From Diphasiastrum complanatum (taxonomy: Eukaryota; Streptophyta; Lycopodiopsida; Lycopodiales; Lycopodiaceae): DNA of 64,000 nucleotides. The notes below the pieces were generated by a model. The model did no database searches. It had not been told where the DNA came from and saw only the letters and a list, made by a program, of their open reading frames with translations. Within the stretch, counting starts at the first letter, position 1. Every line of letters begins with the position of its first letter. Location of the stretch: NCBI GenBank assembly GCA_029204225.1, contig CM055104.1:19371295-19435294 (forward strand), read 5' to 3'. Positions 51,301 to 58,450 of this stretch are shown here, one piece after another. Position numbers and translations under genes: made by a program.

Positions 51301-54300
51301 AGCAACAGCAGCAGCATCAGCACAGTCTTGACATCTTGACATGGATGCAAAGGATTATTATGCACACATACTCTCGGATACGCGTCTATTTTAGTTTGTA
51401 ACAATTCCTATATTCCACATTGAGTTAAACCCGTCAAATTTGTTCTTAATTGGATTAAATTTCCACTCATTCTTTCCCATTTCTAAATCTGTCCCTTAAG
51501 GAACATTAGGGCAAGACCTACAATCCTCTTAATGATCGGAAAGATTAAAGGGTGAAGAAAAACGTGAGTTGAAATTTGTACTATGAAGTTGGAATTTGGA
51601 GGAATTCCTGAGAACTTTGATAGTACTGATTAATTGGACTCAAATGTTATATGAGTCAGAGCTAGAGATTTTGAAAATCTCTAAGAAACTAACTCATTCC
51701 AATGAAATCAATCGACTTTTGGACGATTTCCTCAGGAAGTGGATGGTCTTCTTGGAGGAAGAACCTGTGGTGGCAATTCCAAAAAGAAGATCTAAAACTA
51801 ATTGGATCGGGTTCACCATAGTACGGCCGTAAGTCTAGAATAATGCTAAATACTATTGGTCACAAGAGAGTGCTTTGTCAGAAATTTGAGGTATTGGTCA
51901 TGAGCCCCTATGGATATCTCAAAACCACAAAACTGGAAACCCTACAAGCTATTTCTTTATTCTGAGAATATATTAGTGAATTTCTTAACACTAATTAACC
52001 CGATTTCATGTGATTGCTTGAATGGTAATTAATATTACCCAATAACCTTGGACGATGTCACATGCATGGTTGATAAACATGTTTTCTAACATATGGTAAC
52101 TCTTCCTTGAATAATCAATAAAGCATCAATTCGAAAATAACAAAGAAAATCTTTGGATAAGTCATTCAGGGAAATGTGTTAACAAGCTCCGTTGATGCAA
52201 CACATATTCTTGACTTTCAAGATTTTTCGAAATTCTTCTTTAAAACTTTTAGGACATATCTAGACTGATACGCACCTCTTGGAAACTCGTGTAATTTCCT
52301 ATTAAAGGGGGGGAAGTGAAGGGATAGACAGTTATCTATGAGAAACATCTATTGCATAGATTCTCCAACAGGAATCCGTAATATGTATAGAATTAGGATC
52401 AATAAGATATTTTTTGATACTATTGGAATCTTCTAACGATTGTTATGTGATACCTAGTTAGAAGATGTAAGGGAAGGAAAATTAGAAAACATTCTTGTAG
52501 GAATCCAATCAATTTCTATTATAAGAAGTAATTTGTTGGAACTAGTTCCTTGCAGATTGTGATCAGCTTGATCTTAGTAAGAACTAGGATCCATGAGTTG
52601 ATGCAAGGAATGAAACTCACTCTAACAATATATTCTTTTGAAATTATTTCTGATTGAGATTTTGATTATAGAATAGCACTCTTTGAGAAATATTCTCTCT
52701 AAGACTTAACTGGGTGACAGGATCTCGGTTAAAAATGTAGATTGTGTGAGATCTGTAGAGATATGCTATGTAGTGAATCTTTGTGGAATCATAAATTCTT
52801 TTGTACAAACTTATAATCCTATGGATTCGCAAAGTGTTCCTTGGACTGAGTTTTTCTAACGAGCAATCAATTTTTAGAACAAAAAAGCATAGTTGGACAA
52901 TTGGTGATAAGAGGAGTATAACCCTAGCAAACTCTTTGGATTCTAAGCAACTTTCCAAAAATTGAAGAGAGTGGCTTTTGGAAAAGTAGGGGGGACTTTC
53001 TGTAGAGAGAATCAAGGTACAGAGTGGATAATGTGCAAGGCAAAGCAGGGCCATACTATGTGGGAAAGATAAGAACAAAAGCAATTGGGTATTAGACAAG
53101 AAGCATAATACCTTAGTTTAGGTAAAACCCCAGTTTCTTAAAGCACCTCCGTTCTTGAGTATTTTTCAAGAATTTCTTCTGTTTGATTGCAAAATCAATT
53201 ATGGCTGGCCCAAGTGAGAGTGTACTCAATGAGTTAACTAGATTTGATGGAACCAATCATAGGGTGTGAAAGTTTAAGATGCAAAACATCCTCATGGAAT
53301 CAAGAGAGGATCAAAGGCACATCATCTCATTAACCTTTCTGTAAGGATATTATACATTAGGTGTGCCATAGGACCTCATGATGCTTGGGATATATTGAGG
53401 TCTATGTACGAAGACCGTCAATACATATTACAACTAGAGTTCTCTATCTGCAAAATAAACTACATACAATCAGAATGGACTCTAGTGATGCAGGTGCTAA
53501 GCACATTATAAAGATCAAGGATCTTCAGAACCCAACTTGCTGCATAGAGCATGGCACATACAGTTAGGGGTCAAACTCAACTACTACTGAACTCACTTCT
53601 TGGAGTTAAATATAGTAGGGTTCCTGATTGTTCCACGCTATTTGGATTCAAGATTATCTCATGGTCTTAGATTATTAGGACAACTCAAAAGTCTCATCAC
53701 ATCAGTTTGAGAATAAGATTGGCCGCTTCCAAGGTACTCAGGAAAGGACTTGCTAATTATGTTCCCTATCTAAGGTGGAATCCAAGGATCAATTTTTATT
53801 AAGATGCCTAGTCTATTATAAGATCTGAGGGAGGTATCACCGATTATTCCGAAGGGCACCTACTACATTGCAGTCCATTATAGCATATGAGGATCCACGT
53901 TGCATTGCACTCATGATACGAGGGATGTTCCTACAACGACAAGATCTATGTCATACAGCTCAAAAGTCAATGTGACAAATAGCTCCAGATAACATCATTC
54001 TTCTCTCATAGGAGACCACAGATAGATCCAGAGTCAGAGAATAGTGACGACAATTATGACATTTCTCAACATAGACTAGAGACTACACACCACTAGGATT
54101 CATGCTGTCTGGAAAAGACAGTAACAAAGCTCTCATGCTCTCCACCCCAATCCCTCCTTGACTCTCTAGCTCTCTTCATTGAAATTCTCTGTAGCATTGA
54201 AACATCTTAATTGTCAATTACGATTTCAAGCAAATATTACAATATATATCACATCAATTATGCAATACATCACCCACAACATACTGTCTGAATCGTTTTT

Positions 54301-55703
54301 GCAATGATAAATCAATGCTTTGACACTCATTTGAAGTTTACTTTAAACTATTGCAAACAACTAAGAAGGATTATCTTTAGTTTGGCCAAAAAAAACCATG
54401 ATTCAATCAAAAAGTGCGCTTTTCTTAAAGTACATATGTAGTGGTGTCCCGTATGTACCTGTTTTTTTTTCCATACACAACTGTCACAGAGCAAGTGAAA
54501 GCTTTGTATTGTATCATTTCGTGGAAAGGAGCGAAATAGACTACAATTCACATCTTTGTAAGTAAGCTGAATTAAAAACAACAACTTGAGATGGCCAACC
54601 TAGACTGTGATTACACAACCAATCATCCTTTTAAAAAACCTAATAGTATCTATCAGTTCAGAACTCCAATGCCTTTCACATACACACAGGCATCTGTTAA
54701 TTGGTACTTCAAATTTTGAAGAAAATTCTTCCAACCAACCTTGACTTATCCCCTACAAATTTTAGTGTTTACACCCCCAATGGCTTCATTATTCTGTGAT
54801 ATTTAGGAAGATAATCCAAAAATGTTTCTCTCAGCCAAAAGTTTACATTGAGAGGCCTGTACATAGTCCATAATACTCAAGATTATCCAGAATATGTTCA
54901 AGTTGGGAGGCTGGTACATAGTCTATAACACTCACCAAGTTTTTTTTCATGTTTTCAAAGAAATCAGTTTTTTTGACGTTTTGGAAGAACTCGGATGGCG
55001 TTTTACTTGCAGCAGCTGAAGTCTCCAAATCTTTTAGACTTTCCTTCACACGTCGTAATGGCTCCCACTCATCTGCAGGTAACCTGACTTTCCTTTTTCC
55101 TTTCTTCCCTTTAGAGTCCCGCAGATCTTTAATTACCATTCTTTTCTCCGAAGAGTTTCTGACAACCCTTCTTCCTCCTCCTCTTTGAGATTTTCCCAAG
55201 AAGAAATCCATACCTGATTCTTCCGCAAGGGGTGCCAGTGCATTTTGCAAAACAGATAAGTTCATCCTGGCAGGAGAACGATTTGATGAGGAAACATCCT
55301 CTCTACGCTTCCAGAAGTCAGGATCTGAATAGGACCTCCTGAACTGAGAAAGTTTAGGCTTCAATTTCTTAACAAAGTTGAGGTCCTCTACTTGAGCAGA
55401 GATAGCAGTCAGAGGAGATATTATTAGGGCCGAGGTTTCTTGTTTGCTGCTATCTTTGAATTTGCCAAGAAATCCACTATAGCTTTCACCGTTGCCCAAA
55501 GTTAAAGAAGGAAACTTAAAACTATCCCATTCTTTATCCAATGTGCTTGCCAGGTCTCTGAAAGACTTCGCCCTTGCTTTGATGAGTTTAATATCTTGGT
55601 CGGCGCTTCTCTGGACGTCTAACAAACTTTTGGAGATGAAAGATAGGGCTCTTTCAGCCGCTGCCGGCCCTGCATCTGCTGAGTCTACTCTCCATGGAGC
55701 CAT
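15525..55703 (-). CDS. DGD1: Digalactosyldiacylglycerol synthase 1 (DGD1), six exons
   Basis: This enzyme moves galactose from UDP-galactose onto MGDG to make DGDG, a main thylakoid lipid, at the chloroplast outer envelope. Coding exons are 55,703-54,936, 35,762-35,660, 19,133-18,637, 18,278-18,012, 17,884-17,532 and 16,059-15,525. They total 2,523 nt, or 840 residues plus stop. Every border is GT-AG and the phases (0, 1, 0, 0, 2) join without a break. Residues 1-290 are the DGD1-specific N-terminal extension, with DWEP-like [10 protein letters not shown] and [20 protein letters not shown], which the shorter DGD2 lacks. The GT4-type glycosyltransferase domain runs from about 368: [68 protein letters not shown] and TAEALAMGK (E682). 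The protein ends in VYGW; related DGD1 proteins end similarly. The start is the ATG at 55,703; an in-frame ATG at 55,745 is possible. Two introns exceed 16 kb. I see no damage. Confidence 0.93.
16060..17531 (-). other. DGD1: DGD1 intron 5
   Basis: 1,472 bp between exons 5 and 6. It contains poly-T stretches near 16,565-16,610 and a 'GTTCGAACCACGGTTCG' patch at about 17,008-17,030 that resembles short patches elsewhere in the window (near 29,730). No coding relic recognised. Confidence 0.85.
17532..17884 (-). CDS. DGD1: DGD1 exon 5
   Basis: A 353-nt exon for residues 546-662 plus two bases. It opens [20 protein letters not shown] after TATGCAG| and contains [31 protein letters not shown] and [10 protein letters not shown]. 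The donor is CAAAG|GTATTG, a slightly weak site; the split codon AG+T gives Ser663. Confidence 0.93.
18012..18278 (-). CDS. DGD1: DGD1 exon 4
   Basis: A 267-nt exon for residues 457-545. It starts [17 protein letters not shown] after TTTGCAG| and contains [19 protein letters not shown] and [17 protein letters not shown]. The donor is AACAAA|GTAAGC. Both borders are in phase 0. Confidence 0.93.
18637..19133 (-). CDS. DGD1: DGD1 exon 3 (start of glycosyltransferase domain)
   Basis: A 497-nt exon for residues 291-456. The acceptor is taken as ATAACAG|AGGTC, since the two leading bases complete a Glu codon from exon 2 and the following [13 protein letters not shown] fits the family. It contains [20 protein letters not shown] and the domain start [19 protein letters not shown], and ends FYPGR at AAGA|GTAAGT. 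Confidence 0.9.
19500..19630. repeat. Degenerate 'GGTTCAGTACGGTTT' tandem repeat
   Basis: About eight imperfect 12-18 bp units built on GGTTYRGTAYGGTTT or GGTTTGATATGGTTC follow each other. Non-coding, inside DGD1 intron 2. Confidence 0.7.
20580..20900 (+). mobile_element. Copia integrase fragment
   Basis: The plus strand from about 20,609 reads [18 protein letters not shown], then [15 protein letters not shown] and [11 protein letters not shown] ... [15 protein letters not shown] ... [13 protein letters not shown]. This is the C-terminal half of a copia integrase core, including the conserved catalytic-Glu region. The flanks are not copia, so it is a truncated insertion in DGD1 intron 2, antisense to the gene. 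Confidence 0.85.
20950..22003. other. Unassigned intron DNA upstream of the hAT relic
   Basis: No gene recognised. The stretch from about 21,480 becomes GT-rich on the plus strand with 'GGTGTTTG' repeats (21,865-21,900). It would be the 5' part of the hAT element if that element is full length. I could not see a terminal inverted repeat. Confidence 0.35.
22004..24939 (+). pseudogene. hAT-superfamily transposase pseudogene, multi-exon
   Basis: An ATG at 22,004 opens a BED-type zinc finger ([21 protein letters not shown]). From 22,697 comes a DUF659-like catalytic part: [23 protein letters not shown] and TPCAA. The C-terminal dimerisation signature [11 protein letters not shown] is at about 24,460, followed by an [10 protein letters not shown] basic tail and the stop at 24,937. 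Two introns have clean borders: 23,873-23,986 (CCAG|GTATGT to TTGTAG|) and 24,330-24,438 (CACAG|GTATTT to TTCTAG|). Damage seen: in-frame TAA at 22,232, TAG at 22,673, about 7 extra bases near 22,970 that shift the frame, an LTR inserted at 23,100-23,521, and TAG at 24,090. Transcribed opposite to DGD1 within its intron 2. Cannot make a full protein as it stands. Confidence 0.85.
23100..23521 (+). mobile_element. Solo LTR inside the hAT relic
   Basis: This 422-bp segment begins TGTTAGGAATTAATG and ends ATTCTGACA. A close copy stands at 28,678-29,089 followed by a copia primer-binding site, which proves it is an LTR. It interrupts the hAT frame: the flanking words [10 protein letters not shown] and SRLDLRKLA would otherwise join. 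The 5-bp flanks (GGTTT and TGTAT) do not match, so the target duplication has decayed or the boundary is off. Confidence 0.8.
25423..25444. repeat. Perfect 22-bp palindrome
   Basis: The block from GTTCTGGAACG to its exact mirror CGTTCCAGAAC has no loop. Adjacent 'GTTCCGAAACAGAAC' at 25,407-25,421 is a looser copy. It lies about 480 bp past the hAT pseudogene stop and could belong to that element's subterminal region. Confidence 0.9.
25745..26946 (+). mobile_element. Decayed copia element, gag and pre-integrase
   Basis: From 25,755 a gag middle motif (SQAWNTL, then [18 protein letters not shown] after a shift) is visible. Around 26,670-26,830 the pre-integrase block reads RYGHLNF-like across a shift, then [18 protein letters not shown]. 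Stops and shifts are frequent; protease, integrase core and RT are missing. Antisense to DGD1. Confidence 0.7.
27400..27810 (+). mobile_element. Candidate LTR end with TATA box and PBS
   Basis: TGGTATCAGAGC at 27,794-27,805 is the initiator-Met tRNA primer site used by plant copia elements. Upstream is a TATATAA at 27,574 within a 14-bp 'GGTTCTAGGCTCTA' tandem repeat (27,562-27,612), as expected for an LTR promoter. The LTR left end could not be fixed. No coding region of the element follows. Confidence 0.5.
28678..29089 (+). mobile_element. Copia 5' LTR (same family as 23,100)
   Basis: This 412-bp LTR begins TGTTAGGAATTAATG and ends ATTCTGACA, very similar to 23,100-23,521. It is followed directly by TGGTATCATAGC, a slightly mutated initiator-Met primer site (29,090-29,101). 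Confidence 0.85.
29090..29460 (+). mobile_element. Copia leader remnant with G-rich repeats
   Basis: The internal region begins with the primer site and a GA-rich leader. Four imperfect copies of a 'CTGAGGGCRGCAG' word follow (29,310-29,420). The element is lost after about 29,460; no gag or pol is seen. Confidence 0.6.
29880..33450 (-). repeat. Dispersed repeat family R1, longest copy
   Basis: 29,880-31,560 is the inverted counterpart of 1-1,510 and of part of 58,450-59,110 (same strand). The part near 31,570-31,610 matches 8,040-8,080. Beyond about 32,060 the sequence keeps the same texture. A non-homologous, more GC-rich block interrupts it at about 31,640-31,900. No coding domain identified. 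Confidence 0.55.
31706..31878 (+). pseudogene. Candidate stray first exon with plastid transit peptide
   Basis: An ATG in the context CCATGGCC opens a 57-codon frame rich in Ser, Ala, Pro and basic residues and poor in acidic ones (begins [12 protein letters not shown], ends [10 protein letters not shown]). It stops at CAAACAAG|GTAGTTG, a plausible donor. That is how first exons of nuclear chloroplast-protein genes look. The block is GC-richer than its R1 surroundings. No continuation was found, so this is probably a captured or stranded gene fragment. The call rests on composition alone. Confidence 0.3.
33462..34820 (+). mobile_element. LINE fragment, RT C-terminus to 3' end
   Basis: The frame from about 33,500 reads [20 protein letters not shown], then [12 protein letters not shown] and [14 protein letters not shown], a typical plant LINE reverse-transcriptase end. 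Around 34,200-34,310 follows the cysteine-containing C-terminal block with '[11 protein letters not shown]'. It matches the copy at 49,460-51,350. Many stops. The relic ends next to a (CT)35 tract. Antisense to DGD1. Confidence 0.75.
34821..34890. repeat. (CT)35 microsatellite
   Basis: A perfect 70-bp CT tract directly after a LINE 3' end (ATCAATAAAG precedes it). Confidence 0.95.
34950..35270 (+). mobile_element. LINE fragment
   Basis: Similar to 50,385-50,690: a 'GGCTATCAATTGGCTTGGTT' and 'GGCATCCCACCTACTTGA' region corresponds to the '[19 protein letters not shown]' stretch of the LINE at 50,490. Stop-ridden. Confidence 0.6.
35660..35762 (-). CDS. DGD1: DGD1 exon 2
   Basis: A 103-nt exon for residues 257-290 plus one base of the next codon. 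It opens after AATGCAG| with [16 protein letters not shown] and ends SKG at AAAG|GTACGA. The [21 protein letters not shown] block is a hallmark of DGD1. It sits alone between a 19.2-kb and a 16.5-kb intron, so automated annotation could easily miss it. Confidence 0.88.
37273..39160 (+). mobile_element. Ty3/gypsy chromovirus pol fragment with chromodomain
   Basis: The RNase H part reads [20 protein letters not shown] and [14 protein letters not shown], then a stop. A deletion removes the middle of RNase H ([11 protein letters not shown] runs straight into [13 protein letters not shown]). The integrase H2C2 zinc region ([25 protein letters not shown]) is at 37,940-38,070. The catalytic core carries SMDFIVGLP and FDRDLKF. 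A 2-nt loss near 38,430 (after TDGQT) shifts the frame. The integrase tail ([22 protein letters not shown]) and a chromodomain ([17 protein letters not shown], about 39,050-39,110) follow. RT, protease, gag and LTRs are missing. Confidence 0.85.
39150..39500 (+). mobile_element. Second hAT transposase fragment
   Basis: Reads [20 protein letters not shown], then after a shift [12 protein letters not shown], matching [20 protein letters not shown] and [11 protein letters not shown] of the 22-25 kb hAT pseudogene. An intron with borders AAG|GTATTA and TGCACAG| follows at the same place, then [11 protein letters not shown], matching [11 protein letters not shown]. It is cut near 39,495 by a copia fragment. 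Confidence 0.75.
39495..40260 (-). mobile_element. Copia reverse-transcriptase fragment
   Basis: Minus strand: [20 protein letters not shown], then [20 protein letters not shown] and [20 protein letters not shown], the fingers region of copia RT. After a shift come [20 protein letters not shown] near 39,500. Upstream to 40,260 is the integrase-RT linker. Shifts and stops throughout. One of the few recognisable elements in intron 1 on the DGD1 strand. Confidence 0.8.
40219..40467 (+). pseudogene. Possible hAT C-terminal tail
   Basis: A short frame with [18 protein letters not shown] and an acidic end ([12 protein letters not shown], stop). Position right after the copia insertion, and basic-then-acidic low complexity, suggest it is the end of the hAT copy at 39,150, but sequence similarity to the other copy is weak. 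Confidence 0.35.
40621..40649. repeat. (GA)14 microsatellite
   Basis: A perfect GA tract of 29 bp in intron 1. Confidence 0.95.
41003..41036. repeat. (GA)17 microsatellite
   Basis: A perfect 34-bp GA tract about 350 bp from the previous one. The surrounding 41,040-42,280 holds no recognisable gene. Confidence 0.95.
42281..42333. repeat. (CT)26 microsatellite before the LINE 5' region
   Basis: A perfect 53-bp CT tract directly upstream of the LINE first open frame. It may be the LINE 5' end or its target. Confidence 0.95.
42434..43588 (+). mobile_element. LINE 5' part: ORF1-like protein and start of ORF2
   Basis: A 274-codon open frame ends at 43,258. Its N-terminal part is Ser/Pro/Thr/Ala-rich and contains a 72-bp tandem duplication (42,530-42,673) giving two 24-residue units. 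Residues about 170-245 ([42 protein letters not shown]) form a coiled coil, as in LINE ORF1 proteins. After the stop the frame continues as NIRVRGVED. Near 43,540 [16 protein letters not shown] is the usual opening of the LINE ORF2 endonuclease. It is cut at 43,588 by the copia LTR. Assignment as ORF1 rests on this order and the coiled coil; I have not matched a named family. Confidence 0.6.
43589..44024 (+). repeat. 5' LTR of the copia element
   Basis: 436 bp, TG...CA ends, followed by the primer site. It contains a CT run at 43,919-43,934 and the palindrome GGGCGCCC at 43,942. Left flank is TCGGC; the right flank of the element is lost, so no target duplication can be tested. Confidence 0.93.
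49038..49359 (+). repeat. Truncated 3' LTR of the copia element
   Basis: Matches the first 308 bp of the 5' LTR, with a 13-nt extra block near 49,200. Similarity stops at 49,359; about 130 bp of the LTR end are missing and LINE-derived DNA follows. Confidence 0.93.
49361..49458. repeat. 98-bp near-perfect palindrome made of LINE sequence
   Basis: The outer 33-bp arms (49,361-49,393 and 49,426-49,458) are exact reverse complements, beginning CCCCATCTGGTGCAAAACTC. The inner 15-bp arms pair with two mismatches around a 2-nt centre (GG at 49,409-49,410). The right arm is LINE RT coding sequence (FCTRWGL region), so the left arm is an inverted copy. A 92-bp direct repeat of the right part follows at 49,503. 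Confidence 0.95.
49573..49974 (+). mobile_element. Solo copia LTR with 5-bp target duplication
   Basis: 402 bp, starting TGTTAGAATT and ending GATTCTAACA, so its 9-bp ends are perfect inverted repeats. GGAAG stands on both sides (49,568-49,572 and 49,975-49,979). Removing it and one GGAAG restores the LINE reading frame (VNIGKTKVMVF), which confirms the boundaries. A TATAAGAG at about 49,813 may be its TATA box. Its end region resembles the LTRs at 23,100 and 28,678. Confidence 0.95.
51560..52620 (+). repeat. R1-like repeat, diverged copy
   Basis: Blocks around 52,300-52,400 ('GGGGAAGTGAAGGGA' ... 'TTGCATAGATTCTCCAACAGGAATCC') resemble 7,930-8,010. The remainder is AT-rich with no domain. 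The flanks 51,360-51,560 and 52,620-53,190 hold nothing recognisable. Confidence 0.4.
53195..53575 (+). mobile_element. Copia gag 5' fragment
   Basis: Begins [20 protein letters not shown], then a stop in place of Trp and [10 protein letters not shown]; further on PHDAWDI and LRSMYED after shifts. This is the N-terminal half of a copia gag, with decay. It is joined to a LINE fragment at about 53,600. Confidence 0.75.
53600..54185 (+). mobile_element. LINE 3' fragment
   Basis: 53,620-53,830 matches 50,700-50,910 of the LINE ('CCACGCTATTTGGATTC' and 'GATTGGCCGCTTCCAAGG' correspond). The cysteine block is degraded. Third LINE 3' copy inside DGD1, again on the plus strand. Confidence 0.65.
54936..55703 (-). 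CDS. DGD1: DGD1 exon 1 (N-terminal extension)
   Basis: Encodes residues 1-256. Recognisable DGD1 N-terminal blocks are [48 protein letters not shown] and [18 protein letters not shown] basic stretch ([10 protein letters not shown]) precedes the last block. The exon ends at AACTTG|GTGAGT, a strong donor, in phase 0; the frame reads on 23 codons into the intron before a stop. No classical transit peptide is needed, since the known DGD1 extension targets the outer envelope. Confidence 0.88.
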
Positions 55704-56430
55704 CGCATACACACACAAAGCATTCAAAAATAAAACCTCATGCAACTATGATCATTATTGTGCCCGCAACTTATAGCATGCTGGAAAGTCGATCCAATCA
55801 GAGTCTCCGCTAACCGCTATCCATAGCAACAAAACAAAAAAAAAACAAGCGCAAGCCATTACGGATGAGCAGCGTCAGTCAATAAATATTCCATACAGAG
55901 GCCTATAGAATGCTTCCATAATGAATGCGAAAGTGTGATCATTCAAAGGGCGAAAATCTACCCATACCTGATGCAGGTTTCAATAATTGCTCAAGCAACG
56001 TAAAGTCGGCCATCCCCGAACGACAAATGCATGCTTCAAACGACTTCTCTTCTTCCTTTCCTTTCCTTTTCTTTCCTTTCCTGTGATTTTATAAAAAAGC
56101 TATCGTCGAAGCAATCGAGTTTTGGAGAAAAATGGAATAGGTCTTCAAATTGACATACCATTATTAATATTATTATTATTATATAGCTTCATATGTTTTT
56201 GATGAGAAATGAATAATGTTGGAAACTCCCACGTGTCAGCACGCATTTGTCATAGGTCCAATATAGCTCTAATTTATTGTTGCAATTGCTAAGTGTTGAA
56301 CTTTTAAAATGAAATTTTTGGCCTGCACTATGTAGAGTCCTATTGTATTCAAGATAGATTTTCTAGTGTTTGCTTAATTTACTTCTCTTTTAAATGCTCT
56401 TTTTTGGGGTTGTTCATTTTAGTGGGCTTG
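55704..56430 (-). promoter_or_regulatory. DGD1: DGD1 leader and proximal promoter region
   Basis: Contains the in-frame upstream ATG at 55,745, the purine tract, the TATA candidate and, further upstream, an AT-rich block with TATTATTAT repeats (56,160-56,185). No transposon motif seen, in contrast to the introns. Confidence 0.4.
56086..56093 (-). promoter_or_regulatory. DGD1: Candidate TATA box of DGD1
   Basis: On the minus strand GCTTTTTTATAAAATCACAG contains TATAAAAT. Immediately downstream is a GGAAAGG-rich purine tract (56,082-56,050), and the chosen ATG is 383 nt away. This would give a 5' UTR of about 350 nt, or a leader with an intron. No experimental support. Confidence 0.45.
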
Positions 56431-58450
56431 CCACGTGTTTATTTTTTATTTTTTGAAAAACACGCTCTTTTGCCTCTTCGTATGCATGGGCCTTCATGTT
56501 TTAGAGAGAGTGCCCAAATATGATAATTGTTGCCTTCATGCTTCATGTTTCTCATACCACGAGAATTGTGTCAAAGTGGCCTTTGCAGATTGCATGCAAC
56601 CTCACAAAGTTTGTCTTGTCCGCTTTTTGCACTTAAACATCTCTCACCTGCAGCATGTTAGAACCTATTCAGGTTTAGGGTTTGTTTTTGTGATTATCGT
56701 CTTTCTAATGCATTGTGTATAGTTCTGGAGTTTTTGATGAATCTACTTTTGAATATAGCCATGTTTATTTTCGCAATCAATCTGCTTATGAACGTCCTAT
56801 ATGATTCCGTGATGCTTCACGTTGGTTTGATTTGGCAACCGATTCATTCCTGTACAGTCAATATGATTTTGCAATGTCTCTACATTAGGTTTTGGATTAG
56901 CCTTTCTTTAAGAGGTGATAGGTATTTTATTATGATGTTCGCCAAAAATTTTGCCATGCGCTTAACTTATATGCAATTTGATACTTTTTTGTTATTTCAA
57001 TCTGGTTGTGCTTGAGATTGTTTTCTCATGTTGATTAACTTTGTTTTAAGCTCTATGATTTCGTAGCTGACTTCTCAAAAATGACAAACATTAAAAATTA
57101 ACACTTAAAGTTCATCAAAGTTGTGCAACCCATTACAAGCATGTGCGAAAACTACCACCTTGTTTTTGCTTATAAATTTGCGTAGTGCATGAAACAAAAT
57201 ATCTTTTGTGAAAGCAAACTAAAGTTTCTGGTTTCAAAGTTTTTATGAATTGTTTTTTAGGTTATTTTACCGTTTATGCTTATTTATGGTATTTATGAAG
57301 TTTTTTTGGATCAACAAGCAGGCTTTATGATGTGATGGATGCCAAAGATGGTGACAACGATTCTAGTAGTAGTGATTGCTACAAAATTTTATTGAGATAT
57401 ATTACTAAGGACATTCGTCCAAATAAAGGTTTGAGAAGTTCAGGCGGGCTAGTAATTTAAACGTAAGTGTATTCATTGTGTACTCCTCGGTTTTGTAAGT
57501 CAATAATATTTCTTGAAAAGCTTTGCACAAGAAGTGCTTGCCTTTGGCTCCTATTCTCATTGAGGATATCAGCTTGAGTCAGAAAATTGTTATTCGTTAT
57601 AGAGATTTACTTATCTTTGTTGAGGGAGTTGAAAGTTTCATACAAATTTGTTATGGATGTAGATCTTTGTAAAGTTCATTCATGGATAAATTTGCACGTC
57701 TAATTTTTCTTTACTCTACTTATAGTGTGTAAAGACCACTAGGGAAAACCCCTAAGATGAGGATAGGAGAACACAATAGGAGACATGTAGTGGCAAAACC
57801 TCCCAACCAAAAACCTAGATCAATCCTGGATCTAGCCCTCGAGCCATGCCATGTGAAAGCAAGAGAAGAAGAGCAACTGGTAATCTAAACTCAAGTTGTC
57901 GACATGAGAATCCCTACCTCAATATATAGAGAGTAGATTCATGTGCATGAACCCATGCAAGTCAACTATAAATAGGTCATAGCTCTTCATGTGGTCCTCC
58001 TGCCTATATCCATCACATGTACATGCACTACTCCATATGTCTCAATTAGAGTGTCTGGGTCCTCTCAAGGTCATTAGTCACAAATAGGCCTCGACATGGA
58101 ATTAAATCTCGGCGTGGCTAACAAACTTGAATGCCGAAGGGCCGGTCTACCATATTAGGACTATTCCATGTCCTTAACAGAATATGGCCATGACATTCTT
58201 CCTCCCTTAAACCGGTTTCGTAGTTAGAACGAGAAAGAGAAGACATGAAATTATTCCTTAAGCTTTCAGCTTTAAACCAAAAATTATTATTCTTAGTATG
58301 ATCTTTCCATCTGAATAAGTACTCAGAGATGCAACAATTCTTCAATTGCTTGTCTCTACACAAGAGTAATAATTCAAAAACCAAAGATACACTAAGCTAT
58401 AAATCTTCCAAACGGGTTGATCTTCTCCAAATAAAAGTTCATCACCTTCA
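56431..58450. other. Intergenic DNA, nothing recognised
   Basis: Two open frames of about 100 codons (56,435-57,015) are rich in hydrophobic residues from T-rich DNA and show no domain. From 57,720 to 58,450 the sequence looks like LTR or leader DNA (ATATATAGAGAG near 57,921, CTATAAATAGG near 57,966), but no element ends were found. Confidence 0.35.

Larger units (their letters stand above)
49361..51350 (+). mobile_element. LINE 3' part (RT C-terminus to end)
   Basis: After removing the solo LTR the frame runs [20 protein letters not shown], then [44 protein letters not shown] and [13 protein letters not shown]. At 50,707-50,960 comes the C-terminal cysteine block: [25 protein letters not shown] and [14 protein letters not shown]. 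This is the usual end of plant LINE ORF2. The endonuclease and the RT palm are missing between here and 43,588. Shifts near 50,030, 50,160, 50,618 and 50,700. Confidence 0.85.
35763..54935 (-). other. DGD1: DGD1 intron 1, 19.2 kb
   Basis: Bounded by AACTTG|GTGAGT at 54,935 and AATGCAG| at 35,763. It contains a chromovirus, a hAT copy, a LINE, a nearly full copia element and several fragments, listed separately. I see nothing nameable at 35,763-37,270, 41,040-42,280, 51,360-51,560 and 54,190-54,935. Confidence 0.85.

Noticed and set aside
55704-55745. Upstream in-frame ATG at 55,745 as the DGD1 start
   Set aside because: Possible, but the 14 extra residues are hydrophobic and unlike the family; the ATG at 55,703 is preferred.
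56435-57015. Two hydrophobic open frames upstream of DGD1
   Set aside because: Composition follows the T-rich DNA; no domain, no splice or codon support.
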